A stretch of 64,000 bases of DNA, from contig JAHLJT010000631.1 of NCBI GenBank assembly GCA_031308135.1, positions 195,972,685-196,036,684 of the forward strand, written 5' to 3'. The notes under the pieces were generated by a model that had not been told where the DNA came from, made no database searches, and saw only the letters and a list, made by a program, of their open reading frames with translations. The translations under genes and the position numbers were made by a program. Positions 10,509 through 21,025 of the stretch are shown in pieces; position 1 is the stretch's first letter, and the number at the start of each line of letters is the position of its first letter. The DNA is from Acheta domesticus. Taxonomy: Eukaryota; Arthropoda; Insecta; Orthoptera; Gryllidae.

Positions 10509-10957
10509 TGTTGAGGGGACGCTGTAAGCGTTTCACACCTAAAGAGCCGGAACGGAACGCAATCGGACTATTGGAAGAGGCGGGAAACAGCGCCTCCACC
10601 GCTATTGCCCCGCCTTTGAACTCCAAACGACTTCGACGCGTTCTCTTCATGAAACTTCCTGCCTCTTTTTTTCGCTTTTCCTTTCCACCACTTCTTGTAA
10701 TCTGAACCTTTAAGAGACACTGCGAGATTATTTCTTTGATATAGTTATTTCAATTCCATCAAGGAAAGGTACAATCCCTCAAAACAACATTTACCAATCT
10801 ACTTTTACTAAACTAAATTTTATACTTTTGTATACCTGTAACCTAATATTTATAATTCAGTACAGACAAAATAAGTGTTAATTATATTTTAAATTGGCAA
10901 CGTAGTGCAAATAACACATGCGAACAAAACAAAAAAATTACCATACCCGATAACTTG
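10509..10957. other. Spacer, nothing recognised
   Basis: A GC patch (10510-10650) contains a stretch resembling, in inverse orientation, part of 13900-14075, probably two old copies of one dispersed repeat. The rest is AT-rich. Confidence 0.45.
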
Positions 10958-11500
10958 GCACATGTTTTCCTACAAGTTTGTATGTATGTTGACGTGCCGC
11001 GGAACCGTTTCTGAAGGCAGAATTGCGCCAACACCCTCCAGTTTTTTTTCTCCCGTGATATTCAATTTTTTTTTCGGGGGGTGTCAGACCCAAAGACTTT
11101 AAACATGTGTCTCTATGAATGTTCATGCGGCGAATTTGAATCCGAAGCCAGAATTGCGACACCAATCTCCAGCTTTTTAATCGCGAAAAATATATGCGAA
11201 TACTATATTTTGCTGACTTGTATCATTATACTCTACAGAAGCCAAAAGTTGTCAGACACAAGGCTTCACACAAGTTTTTCTTTGTAAATCGACGCGCTGA
11301 ATTCTAAACCAGAATTGTGCCACCACCTTCCAGGTTTTTCAAATCGAAAAAAAACGTGATAGTTACAATTTATAATTCTTTCGTAATTCAAAATTTACAA
11401 TTTTATTTACGATTTAAAAAAATGGAGGGTGATGGCGCAATTCTGTCTTCAGATTCGGATTCAGCCCGTCGACATACACGAGAAACGTGTGTCAAGTCTT
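10958..11500. repeat. Four related repeat modules, three direct and one inverted
   Basis: A module of about 75-85 bp, with AGAATTG(C/T)G as its best-kept part followed by a CC-rich stretch ending CTCCAG or TTCCAG, is present near 10958-11042, 11099-11174 and 11270-11340. It appears in inverse orientation at about 11424-11500. Spacing between the direct copies is about 130 and 162 bp. The reading CAGAATTGCGCCAACACCC and its inverse GGGTGATGGCGCAATTCTG show the relation. The element class is unknown. Confidence 0.75.
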
Positions 11501-11851
11501 TGAGTCTGACTTTTTTTTTTATTTTGTGTGCCTGTGTAATCATCTGTACTATTCCCGTAGTATAGATGCGACTCTTAACTCCCAACCAATCTTAAGAATA
11601 TTATATTTAAATGGAAAAAGATGTGAGAGAAAAAATGGAAAGAGATAGATTAGAAAAGTGACGAATTGATCAATTATACTTATTATGTAATTACATAAAA
11701 TAAATTATACTCAAAAAATAAAATATAAATTAATTTGTAGTTGTTTGGTCAATGTAAGCAATTTAAAATGTAAGTTGTCTTTTTCTGTTTTTTCTTATTT
11801 ATATATTGTGATATACCAGAATATGATAGATTTTATTTAATGATGTTAGCT
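11501..11851. other. AT-rich spacer
   Basis: No gene or repeat recognised beyond short A/T runs. Confidence 0.5.
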
Positions 11852-12604
11852 CTAAATGGGTATACAATATGGCGGTATATGCGGCCTTAGCAACGTCAGC
11901 GCAGAGGTTGGCAAGGTCAACAAACTATTCACGGGCTTTGATGACGTCAGGACGCCGGCTAGATGGCTGAAGAACATAAGATGTAATTGGTGCAAAAACG
12001 AATGACTGTCTGAGGTCGCGGATACTCGGATTTGTAAGAGACGCACGGGTTGGCTATTAAAGATCAGATAGTCTAATGTTGCCGCCGTGTTTTGAAAAAA
12101 ATAGAAGGATGGACGCCTACCGAGCCATAAAGGGTTTAAAAATGCATTAAACAGGACATTCTGACTCGGGGTGTCGTGGAGTGAAGATCGTACATTCTGA
12201 CTCGGGGTGTCGTGGAGTGAATATCGTACATTCCGTCTCTGGGTGTCGTGGAGTGTAGATCGAACATTCTCTCTCTGGGTGCCGTAGCGTAAAGATCGTT
12301 GTAGACAATATAGTGGGAAAGTGAGACTTGTATAGTTTTCTTGTGCGAGAAGTGATAGTTTGTTTCCGGACTTTGAAAATGATTTACCAGAAGTGATTTC
12401 GCGGCGGACTTGTTCCGATTTTCGGACATTGCAGTTGGACTTCAATAGTTTACATAACCAGTGGGAGAGACTAGGAACCGGGGAGCGTCGGATAAGAACT
12501 AACAAATAGTTTAGGCAGTGTGGACTGGACGTGTCAGCAGCGGCGCAAGAACGAAGAAAGAAGCGGAAATTGGAATTAACAACGGCCAAGTGAGAAGCGA
12601 CCAC
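11852..12604 (-). CDS. Unrecognised 250-codon open frame, probably not a host gene
   Basis: This is one of the few long open frames outside simple sequence. It is Leu-, Ser- and Arg-rich and contains four near-identical 12-residue repeats of the type RSSLHDTPSQNV, created by the 36-bp tandem repeat at 12157-12300. I see no signal peptide, membrane segment, zinc finger or enzyme motif. A second minus-strand frame is also open across the repeat, which weakens the coding case. Neighbouring LTR-like signals at 12644-12978 suggest that the region may instead be retroelement regulatory DNA read the other way. Treat as hypothetical. Confidence 0.15.
   Translation of the reverse strand: MVASHLAVVNSNFRFFLRSCAAADTSSPHCLNYLLVLIRRSPVPSLSHWLCKLLKSNCNVRKSEQVRREITSGKSFSKSGNKLSLLAQENYTSLTFPLYCLQRSLRYGTQRENVRSTLHDTQRRNVRYSLHDTPSQNVRSSLHDTPSQNVLFNAFLNPLWLGRRPSFYFFQNTAATLDYLIFNSQPVRLLQIRVSATSDSHSFLHQLHLMFFSHLAGVLTSSKPVNSLLTLPTSALTLLRPHIPPYCIPI
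12157..12300. repeat. 36-bp tandem repeat, four copies
   Basis: Copies start at 12157, 12193, 12229 and 12265, each beginning CATTC and containing GGGTG(T/C)CGT. The first two are almost identical and the fourth is most diverged. The period is a multiple of three, so frames stay open across it. Confidence 0.95.
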
Positions 12605-12643
12605 GGAGCGTTGGCATGCACAAACGGTAAAAAAATACTGCAG

Positions 12644-12978
12644 TATAAAAGAGACAATTTATTCAAAAAAGGGTCATGACCATCAGATTAATTGTTTAAT
12701 TTAAAGTTAAATAAATTGTTGAATTTTGTTCTTTGGAAAAGAAAAGAGTTTTTCATTTGTCAATCATAATTGTTAATTAGTTGGAAGCATAATTATTACA
12801 TTTCAGATTCCACGCCATACTGTATAGTTGGCAGATCAGGTAATCGGCTATCGAGGCGATAGCGAGTATTTGTATCCGGACCCATCGACCCAAGCTAGCT
12901 GGATGTTTAGATAATTTTGTTAAATCAGATAGAAAAACTTTGGTAGTAATTCATGTAACCTGTTTCTGGCGCCCAAAT
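12644..12978 (+). other. Possible LTR fragment: TATA box and primer-binding-site-like sequence
   Basis: TATAAAA at 12644-12650 is followed about 320 bp downstream by TGGCGCCCAAAT (12967-12978), which resembles a retrovirus-like primer-binding site. In LTR retrotransposons a promoter in the LTR precedes such a site. No gag or pol frame follows, and I could not find a second LTR copy or clear TG/CA ends. The evidence is therefore thin. Confidence 0.25.
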
Positions 12979-14330
12979 CTTAATAAATTTGGAACAGGAC
13001 ATGATTACAGCCACGCTTTTGATGAGACGTTGAGAAGGTATATTTCAATATTTAATGAATTTTTAGTATGAATAATACTAGGATGGAGAGAAAGGAAATT
13101 GTTAAAAAGTTTGTTGCCTGTAAGAGCCAAAAAAGGATTGTACTTTAAACCTGAACTTCATTTACTCAAGTCTACAAATAAGGATTGGGTTGGAACGTGA
13201 ATTAGTTTTGTTTGATTCCTGGTGCTTTGTAGCAAGCCATTGAAACTTATATTGTCATGTTTCGTACGTCGTACATTTCGGAAATAGAATTTTTTTATAG
13301 CATGACATTATTTGGCCTCTTTTGTTTAGAGTGAACTCCATTTCGCTTGCCACAACAGTCTACCCGAATACCAAATAGTATACGCAACGAAAGTTCTAAT
13401 CGGATAAAAATTGAATGAAACTACTCTTTCGTGATACTGGTCTGTTTTATCGGAGCACCCAGAAGAGGTGATGGGTCAAAGTTTCTGCTTATTCTCTATG
13501 CGCGGTTGATACTCTATTCCTTTCAAAATAACGTGTGTTTCGTTGTAATCTGATACTTTTAACTATTTTAAAATTTCAAATGTACACAATAATTCATACA
13601 AATGTTTATAACACATTTTAAGGAAAGGCTACCGGTCCCTTTTCCCTCGTCATCGAAGCTGGCTTCGATATACATTGCCAGTTTGAATAAATTAAAAACA
13701 TACGATTTACTTTAATTACAAAATAACAATGTCCTTACTTTTTCTGACCATTAAAATACTAAATTCAACCTGAACTTGCACAAAATTAACACCGTTAAAT
13801 GGAGCATTAATCCGTTTCGTCATTTATATTCTTCAAAAATGAAAGAGAAAAGGTAATCTTGGAAACAGTGATACCAGGGCGAGTTCTTTGTTGTACAGAG
13901 GAGAACCGAACGGGATGCAATCGGACACCGAATATGCCCTTTTGGGGAGGAAGGTACAAGGCTTAGGAAACGTTGACCGCGGAATGCAATCCGGATACGT
14001 CCCTTGAGGGCGTGGCTTCCATCGTCAGGCGAAGGCGACAGGATCGCCATTTCCGACTCTCTAGGCGTGAAACACTTTTAAAGTGTCTTCTGGAAACTAC
14101 AAAATGGTTAACAGCTGCCATACGTGCATTACGCTATCTTGCTGTTATACATAGAGCAATAGTTGTTAAGGATTCTGAACATATGACAACATCAAAATGG
14201 GAGACGAAGGGAAAGATGGTCGGTGGCAACTATTGGATACGGTGTGATACAGATGTCAATCAAACGTTTAATGCATAGACAGTGGAAGGTTTCTTTTCGA
14301 ACAATTCATCTTTTAGTGTATTCTGGTTTA
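12979..14330. other. Spacer, no gene recognised
   Basis: AT-rich with a GC-richer patch at 13890-14080. A plus-strand frame at 13973-14278 (101 codons) shows no known domain. ATCGAAGC-TG-GCTTCGAT at 13652-13669 is a short hairpin. Confidence 0.45.
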
Positions 14331-14600
14331 AGTATATTTAGTAGATACATTCAAACGCGCCTGCAAAGCGTATAAAAGGACCTCTCCCTCCGCAGAAAAC
14401 GATAATGACTCCGAGCCCCGTAATTTCCAAGCGTATCGCTCGCGCGCTGCCTTCCGCTGTTTGCTGCGCGTGCGAGCGATGCAGGGCGATGCGTCGGAGG
14501 CCCGTGGGAAGCCCTGTCGGCCAACGCAGCAAGTAGGTCAGCGGTGCGGAGCGGCGTGATGCGGTGCACGGCAGGTCCCTGCCGCAGCCCCAGCAGCGCG
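14331..14600. other. GC-rich shoulder before the hexanucleotide tract
   Basis: Composition rises steeply here. TATAAAAG at 14371 is present, but no further promoter element or transcript evidence is visible. Confidence 0.4.
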
Positions 14601-15090
14601 CCGCCATCACCCCGCCCCCTCCGGCCCCTCCGCCGCCTCCGCCGCCTCCGCCGCCTCCGCCGCCTCCCCCGCCTCCGCCGCCTCCGCCGCCTCCGCCGCT
14701 TCCGCCGCTTCCGCCGCCACCGCCACCGCCGCCGCCGCCACCACCGCCGCCACCGCCACCGCCACCGCCACCGCCACCGCCACCGCCACCGCCACCGCCA
14801 CCGCCACCGCCACCGCCACCGCCACCGCCACCGCCACCGCCACCGCCACCGCCAACGCCACCGCCACCGCCACCGCCACCGCCACCGCCACCACCGCAAC
14901 CGCCGCCACCACCGCAACCGCCGCCACCGCCACCTCTGCCGCCTCCACCACCGCCGTCGCCTCCACCGCTACTGCCTCCGCCGCTTCCAACGCCACCGCC
15001 CCCACCGCCGCCGCCGCCTCCACCACTACTACCTCCTCCGCCGCCACCGCCGCCACCTCCGCCACCGCGCCTCCACCACCCTCGCCGCAC
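14601..15090. repeat. CCGCCA/CCGCCT hexanucleotide tract
   Basis: A long GC-rich triplet/hexamer tract: CCGCCT units first, then nearly pure CCGCCA units (about 14750-14890), then mixed units. It yields poly-Pro, poly-Arg/His, poly-Gly and poly-Ala/Val readings in different frames on both strands, none supported as a protein. Confidence 0.95.
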
Positions 15091-15340
15091 CCCCTCTGAC
15101 TGCCTCCGTCGCCGTTGCCGCCGGGGTGGTCGTACGTGCGTGCCGGGTAGAGGCCCCTGCCGCGCAAGGGAGCCCCGCCGAAAGCCGCGTAGTGGCAGCC
15201 GTCAAGCAGCGCGTACGGCGCGGCGTGCCAGCGAATGCCGCGCGCTCGCCCTGCCGCTGCGGTGCTGCTGTCTGTCTGCACAGCAGCTGTCTGCGTCTGC
15301 TTGACCGTCTGTCTGCTGGCTTGTCTCTCTTCTGTTGGAG
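15091..15340. other. GC-rich shoulder after the hexanucleotide tract
   Basis: High-CpG sequence without recognisable coding content; the open frames continue out of the adjoining repeat. Confidence 0.4.
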
Positions 15341-16240
15341 TTTGGCTTTCTGACTTTCCTTTTGTCTGTTTCTGCCATCTTCTCTGTTTCTGCCTTTCAA
15401 ATTCTCTTTTTTTCTTCTTCCTTGTCTCAGCTCTTTAAACTCTCCCTGCGTATCAGCTTTTCCTTTCGCTCTTCAATTTCCACTTAACTCCTCTTCCCTC
15501 ATTTCCTCAACCCATCTGCTTTTGATCGTTTTCATCTCTCTCTGATCCTGGCTCTCCACTTGTATTCTTTATTCTCTCTTTCACTCGCACTCTCTCTCTC
15601 TCTCATTTCCTTCATTCTTCCTTTCAGTTCCCATACAGCCCCATCGATCTTCCTCATACCTATTGTTTCTCTCAAATATCTATAGTCCACTAATCCTTTC
15701 TCCTTACTTTATTCTATTTCACTTTCACTTTCTTGTTTACTTTTCTACTCTTGGTGTATATTCCATATTACTCTTTCTTTTTCATCGCTTCCTCTTTCCT
15801 GCTAACACGTATATTGTGCTGAAACCAGTATGCATGCATAAACAATATATCCATATGGTGTCATACAGGTCACCTACCTCATTTATTTTTTGACTATACC
15901 ATAAATATAATCCTGCGCTTTTACATCACCACCATTACTCTACACTGCATTAATTCCTTTACCCCTGGTCTCACTCTTACTTCCGTTCCGTCAACTTTAC
16001 GCTTTACATTTTCACCTCTATTACGTGATCTACATCTCTCATGGCATCCATTACGCACCACTGGAAAATCTCATTTCTCTCCTCTGTCGTCCTTGCGTCT
16101 GTCTTCCAATCTCCACCATTTTTCGGGTTTTCTAGTATTGTTCACGCATTTTTCGTCTGTGACGACATTCTTCATTCATGAAACTTGACTTATTCTCATC
16201 TCCAGTTTCCCTGTTTGCACACCACTACTATGAAATATTA
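15341..16240. repeat. Polypyrimidine-rich tract
   Basis: Strong C+T bias on the plus strand with TTTCT/CTCTC runs, including CTCTCTCTCTCTC near 15590. Purine-pyrimidine asymmetry of this length can form triplex DNA. No gene recognised. Confidence 0.7.
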
Positions 16241-16689
16241 GCAGTACTTAGTATTTTGGACTTCTTCCTTTACGCACTTATAAGGAAAATTACGTTGAAC
16301 TTCTTCTTTTCTCGTGATTTATCAATAGTTTCAAACATACGTTTCCTTTCTCAGTAAAACGTAACAGTGAATTAAAAACCTATTGTATGTTTGAAATTAA
16401 GCATTCATTGTCGACATGATTTTTTGCTCGAATTAAAGATTATGTCGCGTTGTAAAACTATTTGTCAGTTTTTGTACAGGGAAAAAAACTGAGCTATTTT
16501 CATATTTCTGATGCAGGAACTCATTTTTCCTTTTATTGTATTTTCGTTTCAACGTGAACAAAGAACGTGAGGTATAAGCGGATTGGCATAAAAGAAATTC
16601 GTGTATTACACCGCACATGTCAATGTAGCAAAAACTGTTAACGCTGCCTCTAACATCACTTCCAGTAACGCCATTATTCCGTAAAGAGC
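16241..16689. other. AT-rich spacer
   Basis: No recognisable feature. Confidence 0.5.
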
Positions 16690-17460
16690 ACCGTCGAACG
16701 TCGACGCACATGGGCGCGTGCGAGGCTGTCGCGGTGACCCACAACCCCGGGAACGTCAGAGCGGCGCGGCGCGGCGCGGGGCGGCGCGCGGCTGTTGCGG
16801 CAGCGCCTCTCAACGCGTCGATGCGGCGACTGAGGACCGCGCGAGCAGGGAGGGACGCGGGCGGGGCGCGGGTGGGTGGGGTGCGGGCGTTGCGCGGGCG
16901 GGAGGGGCGCGGGCGGGGCGGGGCGCAGGTGTGGAGGGGCTCGGGTGGGGCATGGGTGGGGTGCGGGCGAGGTTCGAGCTTTGGCAAGGGCGGGGAGGGC
17001 GGGAGAGGGCGGGAGAGGGCGGGGCGGGCGGAGGAGGGTGGCGCGCATTCGGGGCGCGGGCGAGGCGCGGGCAGGGTGCGGGCGGGGCGCGGGCGGGGCG
17101 CGGTGACGAAAGCGTGCGTAAAAGGCACCGGCAGCGACGCGCGCGCGGCGGCTGAGTGAGGCGGGGGCAGTGTGGCACGCAATCCGCGCGAGCGAGCGAG
17201 CGTCGGTGGTAATGAGAACCCGCGGGACGTGGCGGGGAGCGGAGCGGTGTGGGGCGGAGTGGCGAGGAGAAGCATGAGGGGTGCGCGCGGCGCGCCGTGC
17301 CGGGCGGGTGGTGGCAGTCAGACAATAATTAGCGGCCCGGTGATTTCCCGAGGGCGCTGGCGGCGGCGGCGGCGAGGGAGGGGACGGCCTGAGTTGCGAC
17401 GCCCGGCGACGGATGCGGTGACGAAGACACAGGAGACGCTGGAGCGCGGGAGCTAGTAAG
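16690..17460. other. CpG-island-like GC block
   Basis: Very GC- and CpG-rich, with long G runs on the plus strand (16850-17100) that could form G-quadruplexes. Open frames on both strands reflect the lack of AT-rich stops. An AT core, CAATAATTAGC near 17325, sits inside the GC block and resembles a homeodomain-type site. A promoter or enhancer role is possible; no transcript start can be assigned. Confidence 0.5.
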
Positions 17461-18617
17461 TGTGAAGGGTTGTGAGAAGCCGGTGTGTTGTCTGGTCGGC
17501 GTGGCGAATAGGCGTTAAAATGAAGTGGAGAGGGAAAGGAAGGAGAAAGGAAACCGGTCGGTGAATCGATGCAGGACGTCGTGGCGTAGTTCAATGTACG
17601 ACGTGGTGATAGCTGCGTAAAAGAAGCAACGGCCGGTGAATTGATGGAGCGAGGTTGCAGAAGTGAAACACTACGAAATTGTGAGCTTTGGGGATGGGAG
17701 AAACAAAACTGCTGGTCGGTGAATAATCTGAGCAATGATAAAGCGACGAAGGAATGGGTAGGTAGGCAGATGATGATATAGCAATGGGGCGATGCAGTAT
17801 CTTCACCACGGAACGGCCGACCAATGTGGAAAATGGGTCAAGAACGTTGATACGATGGCATGTAGTATTTGTTGAATAACTTCGTAATGAAGCATTAATG
17901 GATGGTATCAGTGGGAGGCATGGAGACACGTGGGCGATGGAACTGGAGAAGGGAAGCGTAGGGACGCTGGAATTGTCAGGTAGCAGGACGCACAGACGAA
18001 TGACGACATAGTGTTGCGCATAGAGGGCGGCGTCCCACGGAGAGGGAGTTGTCGCCGACGTGTGGGTGATGTCACGCCCGCTGTATCTCCTCAGCGCGGC
18101 GGTGTGGATGTGGCTCGAAACCACGATTCTCAAGGCCCCCTACGAGAGCTCCCTCGGCAGTAATTGCTGCTTATACCACGCGCATTCTGCCTCTGAGCAC
18201 GTTGTGTCGTTTGTGCCTCGTTGCAAGTCTTGAAGGTTGTTTCTCTGTTCATGTTTGCGGTGATGAATGCTATTGAATGAAACAAATATCATACGGATTT
18301 AATTTCGTTTGTAACATCATTTCAGCAATTTCAAAATCAAATGTAGTGTACTTTCATAGCTCAGCATATGCTGCAAAATAAATGAAATGTTCTTCAAAAT
18401 AACAAAATTTTAACTATTTAATTTCAACATTTTAAAAATAATTAACGTTTCATTCCCGAAAAAATTAAAAATGAATAAGATATGAACTGAGAGTTGTGGT
18501 GACGTAGTTCATAATTATACGATGCTCAAGTAATGTACAAGCTATGAATAAGATCAAATGTTACAATCTTCAAAAGACTATTCAATAATGATTGCAATAC
18601 CTTCACGTAGTTTGAAA
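17461..18617. other. Spacer, nothing recognised
   Basis: Mixed composition to about 18150 with a 180-codon minus-strand frame (17591-18133) lacking any known domain, then AT-rich. Confidence 0.45.
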
Positions 18618-18761
18618 TACCGAGTGGGCCATAAGTCGCTTGACATTAGCAGTTATTCAGAAATACATTGATTATAGTAGAAACAAGAAAAGAATACCGA
18701 TAGTGTTTTGTTTGTATCAGGTGTTCTGGAGGATTTAATCAGCTAGTGAGTAAATTTTACC

Positions 18762-19000
18762 ATGAATAGAAAGTTAACTGTGAATGAAGGTGTACTTTTG
18801 ATGCAAAAGTGGTGGTTATACGATCATAATTACCATGATGTGATTGAATTATTTGTGCAGCATTTTTGAAACACTACCGCCGTCGTGACAACCAATTTAT
18901 AACCAAAATAAAAGGTTTGAAAAGATTGAGTCTGTAGCAGATATTTCGCGATCAGGTAGTCCGAAATCGTTGACTATAGAAGGAAATATTTTGACGGTAG
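18762..19000 (+). pseudogene. Transposase N-terminal helix-turn-helix remnant
   Basis: It starts MNRKLTVNEGVLLMQKWW and runs to ELFVQHF, where a stop and frame change occur. In another frame the sequence resumes and, after a further stop, reads RFEKIESVADISRSGSPKSL followed by TIEGNILTV. This matches the general plan of the N-terminal helix-turn-helix found in many arthropod transposase-like proteins, where a segment of the form F-x-x-T-G-S-V-x-D-x-x-R-S-G-R-P precedes the DDE domain. The Gly-Arg-Pro turn is Gly-Ser-Pro here. At least one frameshift and one stop make it non-functional. Confidence 0.7.
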
Positions 19001-19099
19001 GAATTTTTGTTGGTGGCTTTATTGCACTTAATTTTTTTAAACTGGTAAAAATTACCTTGACAAAAGAACATTACATTCAAATGATACATTAAATGATTG

Positions 19100-19241
19100 A
19101 AGAATTATCTGCAACATTTAAAAAGCGAATAACATCCAAATTTGATACATTATCATAAAAAATATCAGTGATGTTACATGTGCTTCTGTCCTTAAAAGGT
19201 GTGTATTGTGTATTGAAAATTTAGGAGAACACTTGCAATAA
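19100..19241 (+). pseudogene. Transposase C-terminal remnant
   Basis: The frame ending at the TAA at 19239-19241 reads RCVLCIENLGEHLQ. A C-terminus of the form R-x-x-x-C-I-x-x-x-G-x-H is common in DDE transposases of the mariner/Tc group. Upstream the reading (IEELSATFKKRITSKFDT) is interrupted. Together with the piece at 18762 it shows an internal deletion of the catalytic core. Confidence 0.55.
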
Positions 19242-19353
19242 TAATGGTTGAGAAATAAATAATGTTAATAAATTTTGCGCGTTGTTATACATAATGTTAA
19301 TACCTATGTTTGTGAAGATTTATTTTTGTCAAGCGACTTATGGCCCACCTTTA

Positions 19354-20954
19354 CATATTATAAACTGTTAGTGAACTAAGATGTGAAACAATGCCCGGCG
19401 CTTTACTTACACGTTACTGCAGCAAAACTACGACGCTAGGCCTACTGCGGCGATCATTGGTGATGAAAAATTTCAGATAACGTTTACCCTTTTTTAAAAG
19501 TACTAAATTCAAATATGCTTTCTGTGGACCTCGTACTTGTATATTATTGCAATTATTACATGAAATCTCTGACGTTAAGAAATAAAATATTGTATTTCTC
19601 AATACTTTCGTGATAGTATTCCTTGACAGTTGGATTTAAAATAGAGAATGAGAACACTGAAAGGAAATGTCTGAAAGAAAAGTTTCTGAACATCCTGTAA
19701 CCCTAAGCAGGTTAAACTTGCAGTACTAAAAGTTGAAGGGAAGAATAGTGTAAGGGCAGTAAAAGGGTAAAAAAATCGATCACTTCTGTAATGTTAATTA
19801 AAAAGTACCCTAGTTTGCTGTTGAAATGTTTCAAATCCTTTGAATATCTGAAAGTTCTGTAATTATAGTAAATAATTATTCAAAACAAATTATTTTTCAA
19901 GAGTAATTCTGTTGCATGTAATCACCCAATCATACACTCAGTTTTTATATTTTCCATTTGAACATTTTTACTCGTAGTTAAAATTCCATTGAATAACATT
20001 TCTGCTTAAAGCATTGAAGTTAATTTCCTAGTTTCAACAAAGTGAATTTACCACAACATGATATTTATTTTCATTAAATATATTCTGAACATATCCTGGT
20101 CTAAAACACAGTCATGCAAATTCCCTATACATTAAATTGAAGCTATTTTAAGTGACAAGTTAATTAAGAATCAATTACGAATTGCAATCATTAAGTGCAA
20201 ATACCGTCAGATCCGAACGAACGCGCAGTCGTTCGTCTGTTCGGCTTGGGACGGTTGTGAATGATGAAAAACGCAGTGCGTTTGTGTGCTAATAGGAAAT
20301 GCTAATGCGATCGGAAATCAATCAAGTCCTCTTGTTAATTCAGGAATGCTCACAGCGTTTGTCTGTTCACTGATAGGGGTAATAAAGTGCAACAAGGCCA
20401 GGACGACACATCGCAGGTTCGAGTTCAACTTCTATAATGTTGCGCAGCGCAATAAAGGAATATGTTTTGTTGGTTCGGCTAAAAATGTGAATGTTGCGCA
20501 AGCATATACAATGTGAAACACCCCTCCCCAAAAACAGCGTTGCAGCTATACCAAATGAGGATTGACACTTAACGGTGAATGTATGAATAAATTATAAAAA
20601 AAATCAATGTTGACAAATTGCGTCCTTCCAACATTAACGTTTTATAAAATACTCATATTACACGTCGTAATAAAATTGTACTAAAATTTAGAAATTGATT
20701 CAGAAAGATGCAATGTAAAATCCCTTTGCACATGATGCATACCAAACATACATTTTATCATCCATTCATTGGTATCCCAACATTCAACCAACTTTGAATG
20801 TCCACGTTAGGAATCATTTTGAAAAAGTACATTTCCACTTAAAAGAAATTCCTCAGAGGTTAAGCTTCGTTGATTTTTCCTTTCAATGTTTTGAGGTTCT
20901 TTCTGGAAACAGTTTCAGATTTATTTCTAAGAGCAAACAATATCACGTTACGTA
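19354..20954. other. AT-rich spacer, weak tRNA-like patch
   Basis: No gene recognised. A CG-richer patch at 20200-20530 contains GGTTCGAGTTC near 20417, resembling a polymerase III B box, but I cannot pair a T-arm or find an A box at the right distance. Inverted CCGAAC/GTTCGG near 20213-20245 forms a weak hairpin. Confidence 0.4.
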
Positions 20955-21025
20955 ACAAGAGCTCGAATCTCCTCGTGGATGGGTTGCGTATGCTATTGTT
21001 TAACAGGCCGTGAGCTAAGCGCTTT
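20955..21025 (-). repeat. tRNA-like SINE head
   Basis: On the minus strand TTAGCTCACGGCCTGTTAA (about 21018-21000) resembles an A box. About 40 bp further, GATTCGAGCTC (about 20970-20959) resembles a B box. The spacing fits a tRNA-derived SINE promoter. No full cloverleaf can be drawn, so it is not called a tRNA gene. Confidence 0.45.

Larger units (their letters stand above)
18620..19351 (+). mobile_element. Mariner-like element with 22-bp perfect inverted ends, internally deleted
   Basis: The segment 18624-18645 (beginning GTGGGCCATAAGTCGCTTG) is repeated exactly in inverse orientation at 19327-19348. TA dinucleotides just outside (18618-18619 and 19352-19353) fit Tc1/mariner insertion. 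Between the ends lie broken pieces of a transposase frame: an N-terminal helix-turn-helix region and a C-terminal tail, with the catalytic middle missing. It is a dead, non-autonomous copy of about 0.73 kb. Confidence 0.8.

Noticed and set aside
13003..13028. Resemblance to insect miR-2 (TTACAGCCACGCTTTTGATGAG)
   Set aside because: The seed is altered, there are extra bases, and I see no stem-loop pairing around it.
14371..14378. TATAAAAG as a promoter
   Set aside because: An isolated TATA word without an initiator or a downstream transcript-like region; such words are common in this sequence.
14544..15353. Long poly-Pro, poly-Arg/His, poly-Gly and Ala/Val open frames on both strands
   Set aside because: All arise from a CCGCCN hexanucleotide tract; frames on both strands are open, and none has non-repeat coding sequence or a known domain.
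16433..17735. 280- and 353-codon minus-strand open frames
   Set aside because: They run through a CpG-rich block where stops are rare by composition; overlapping frames are open on both strands and no domain is seen.
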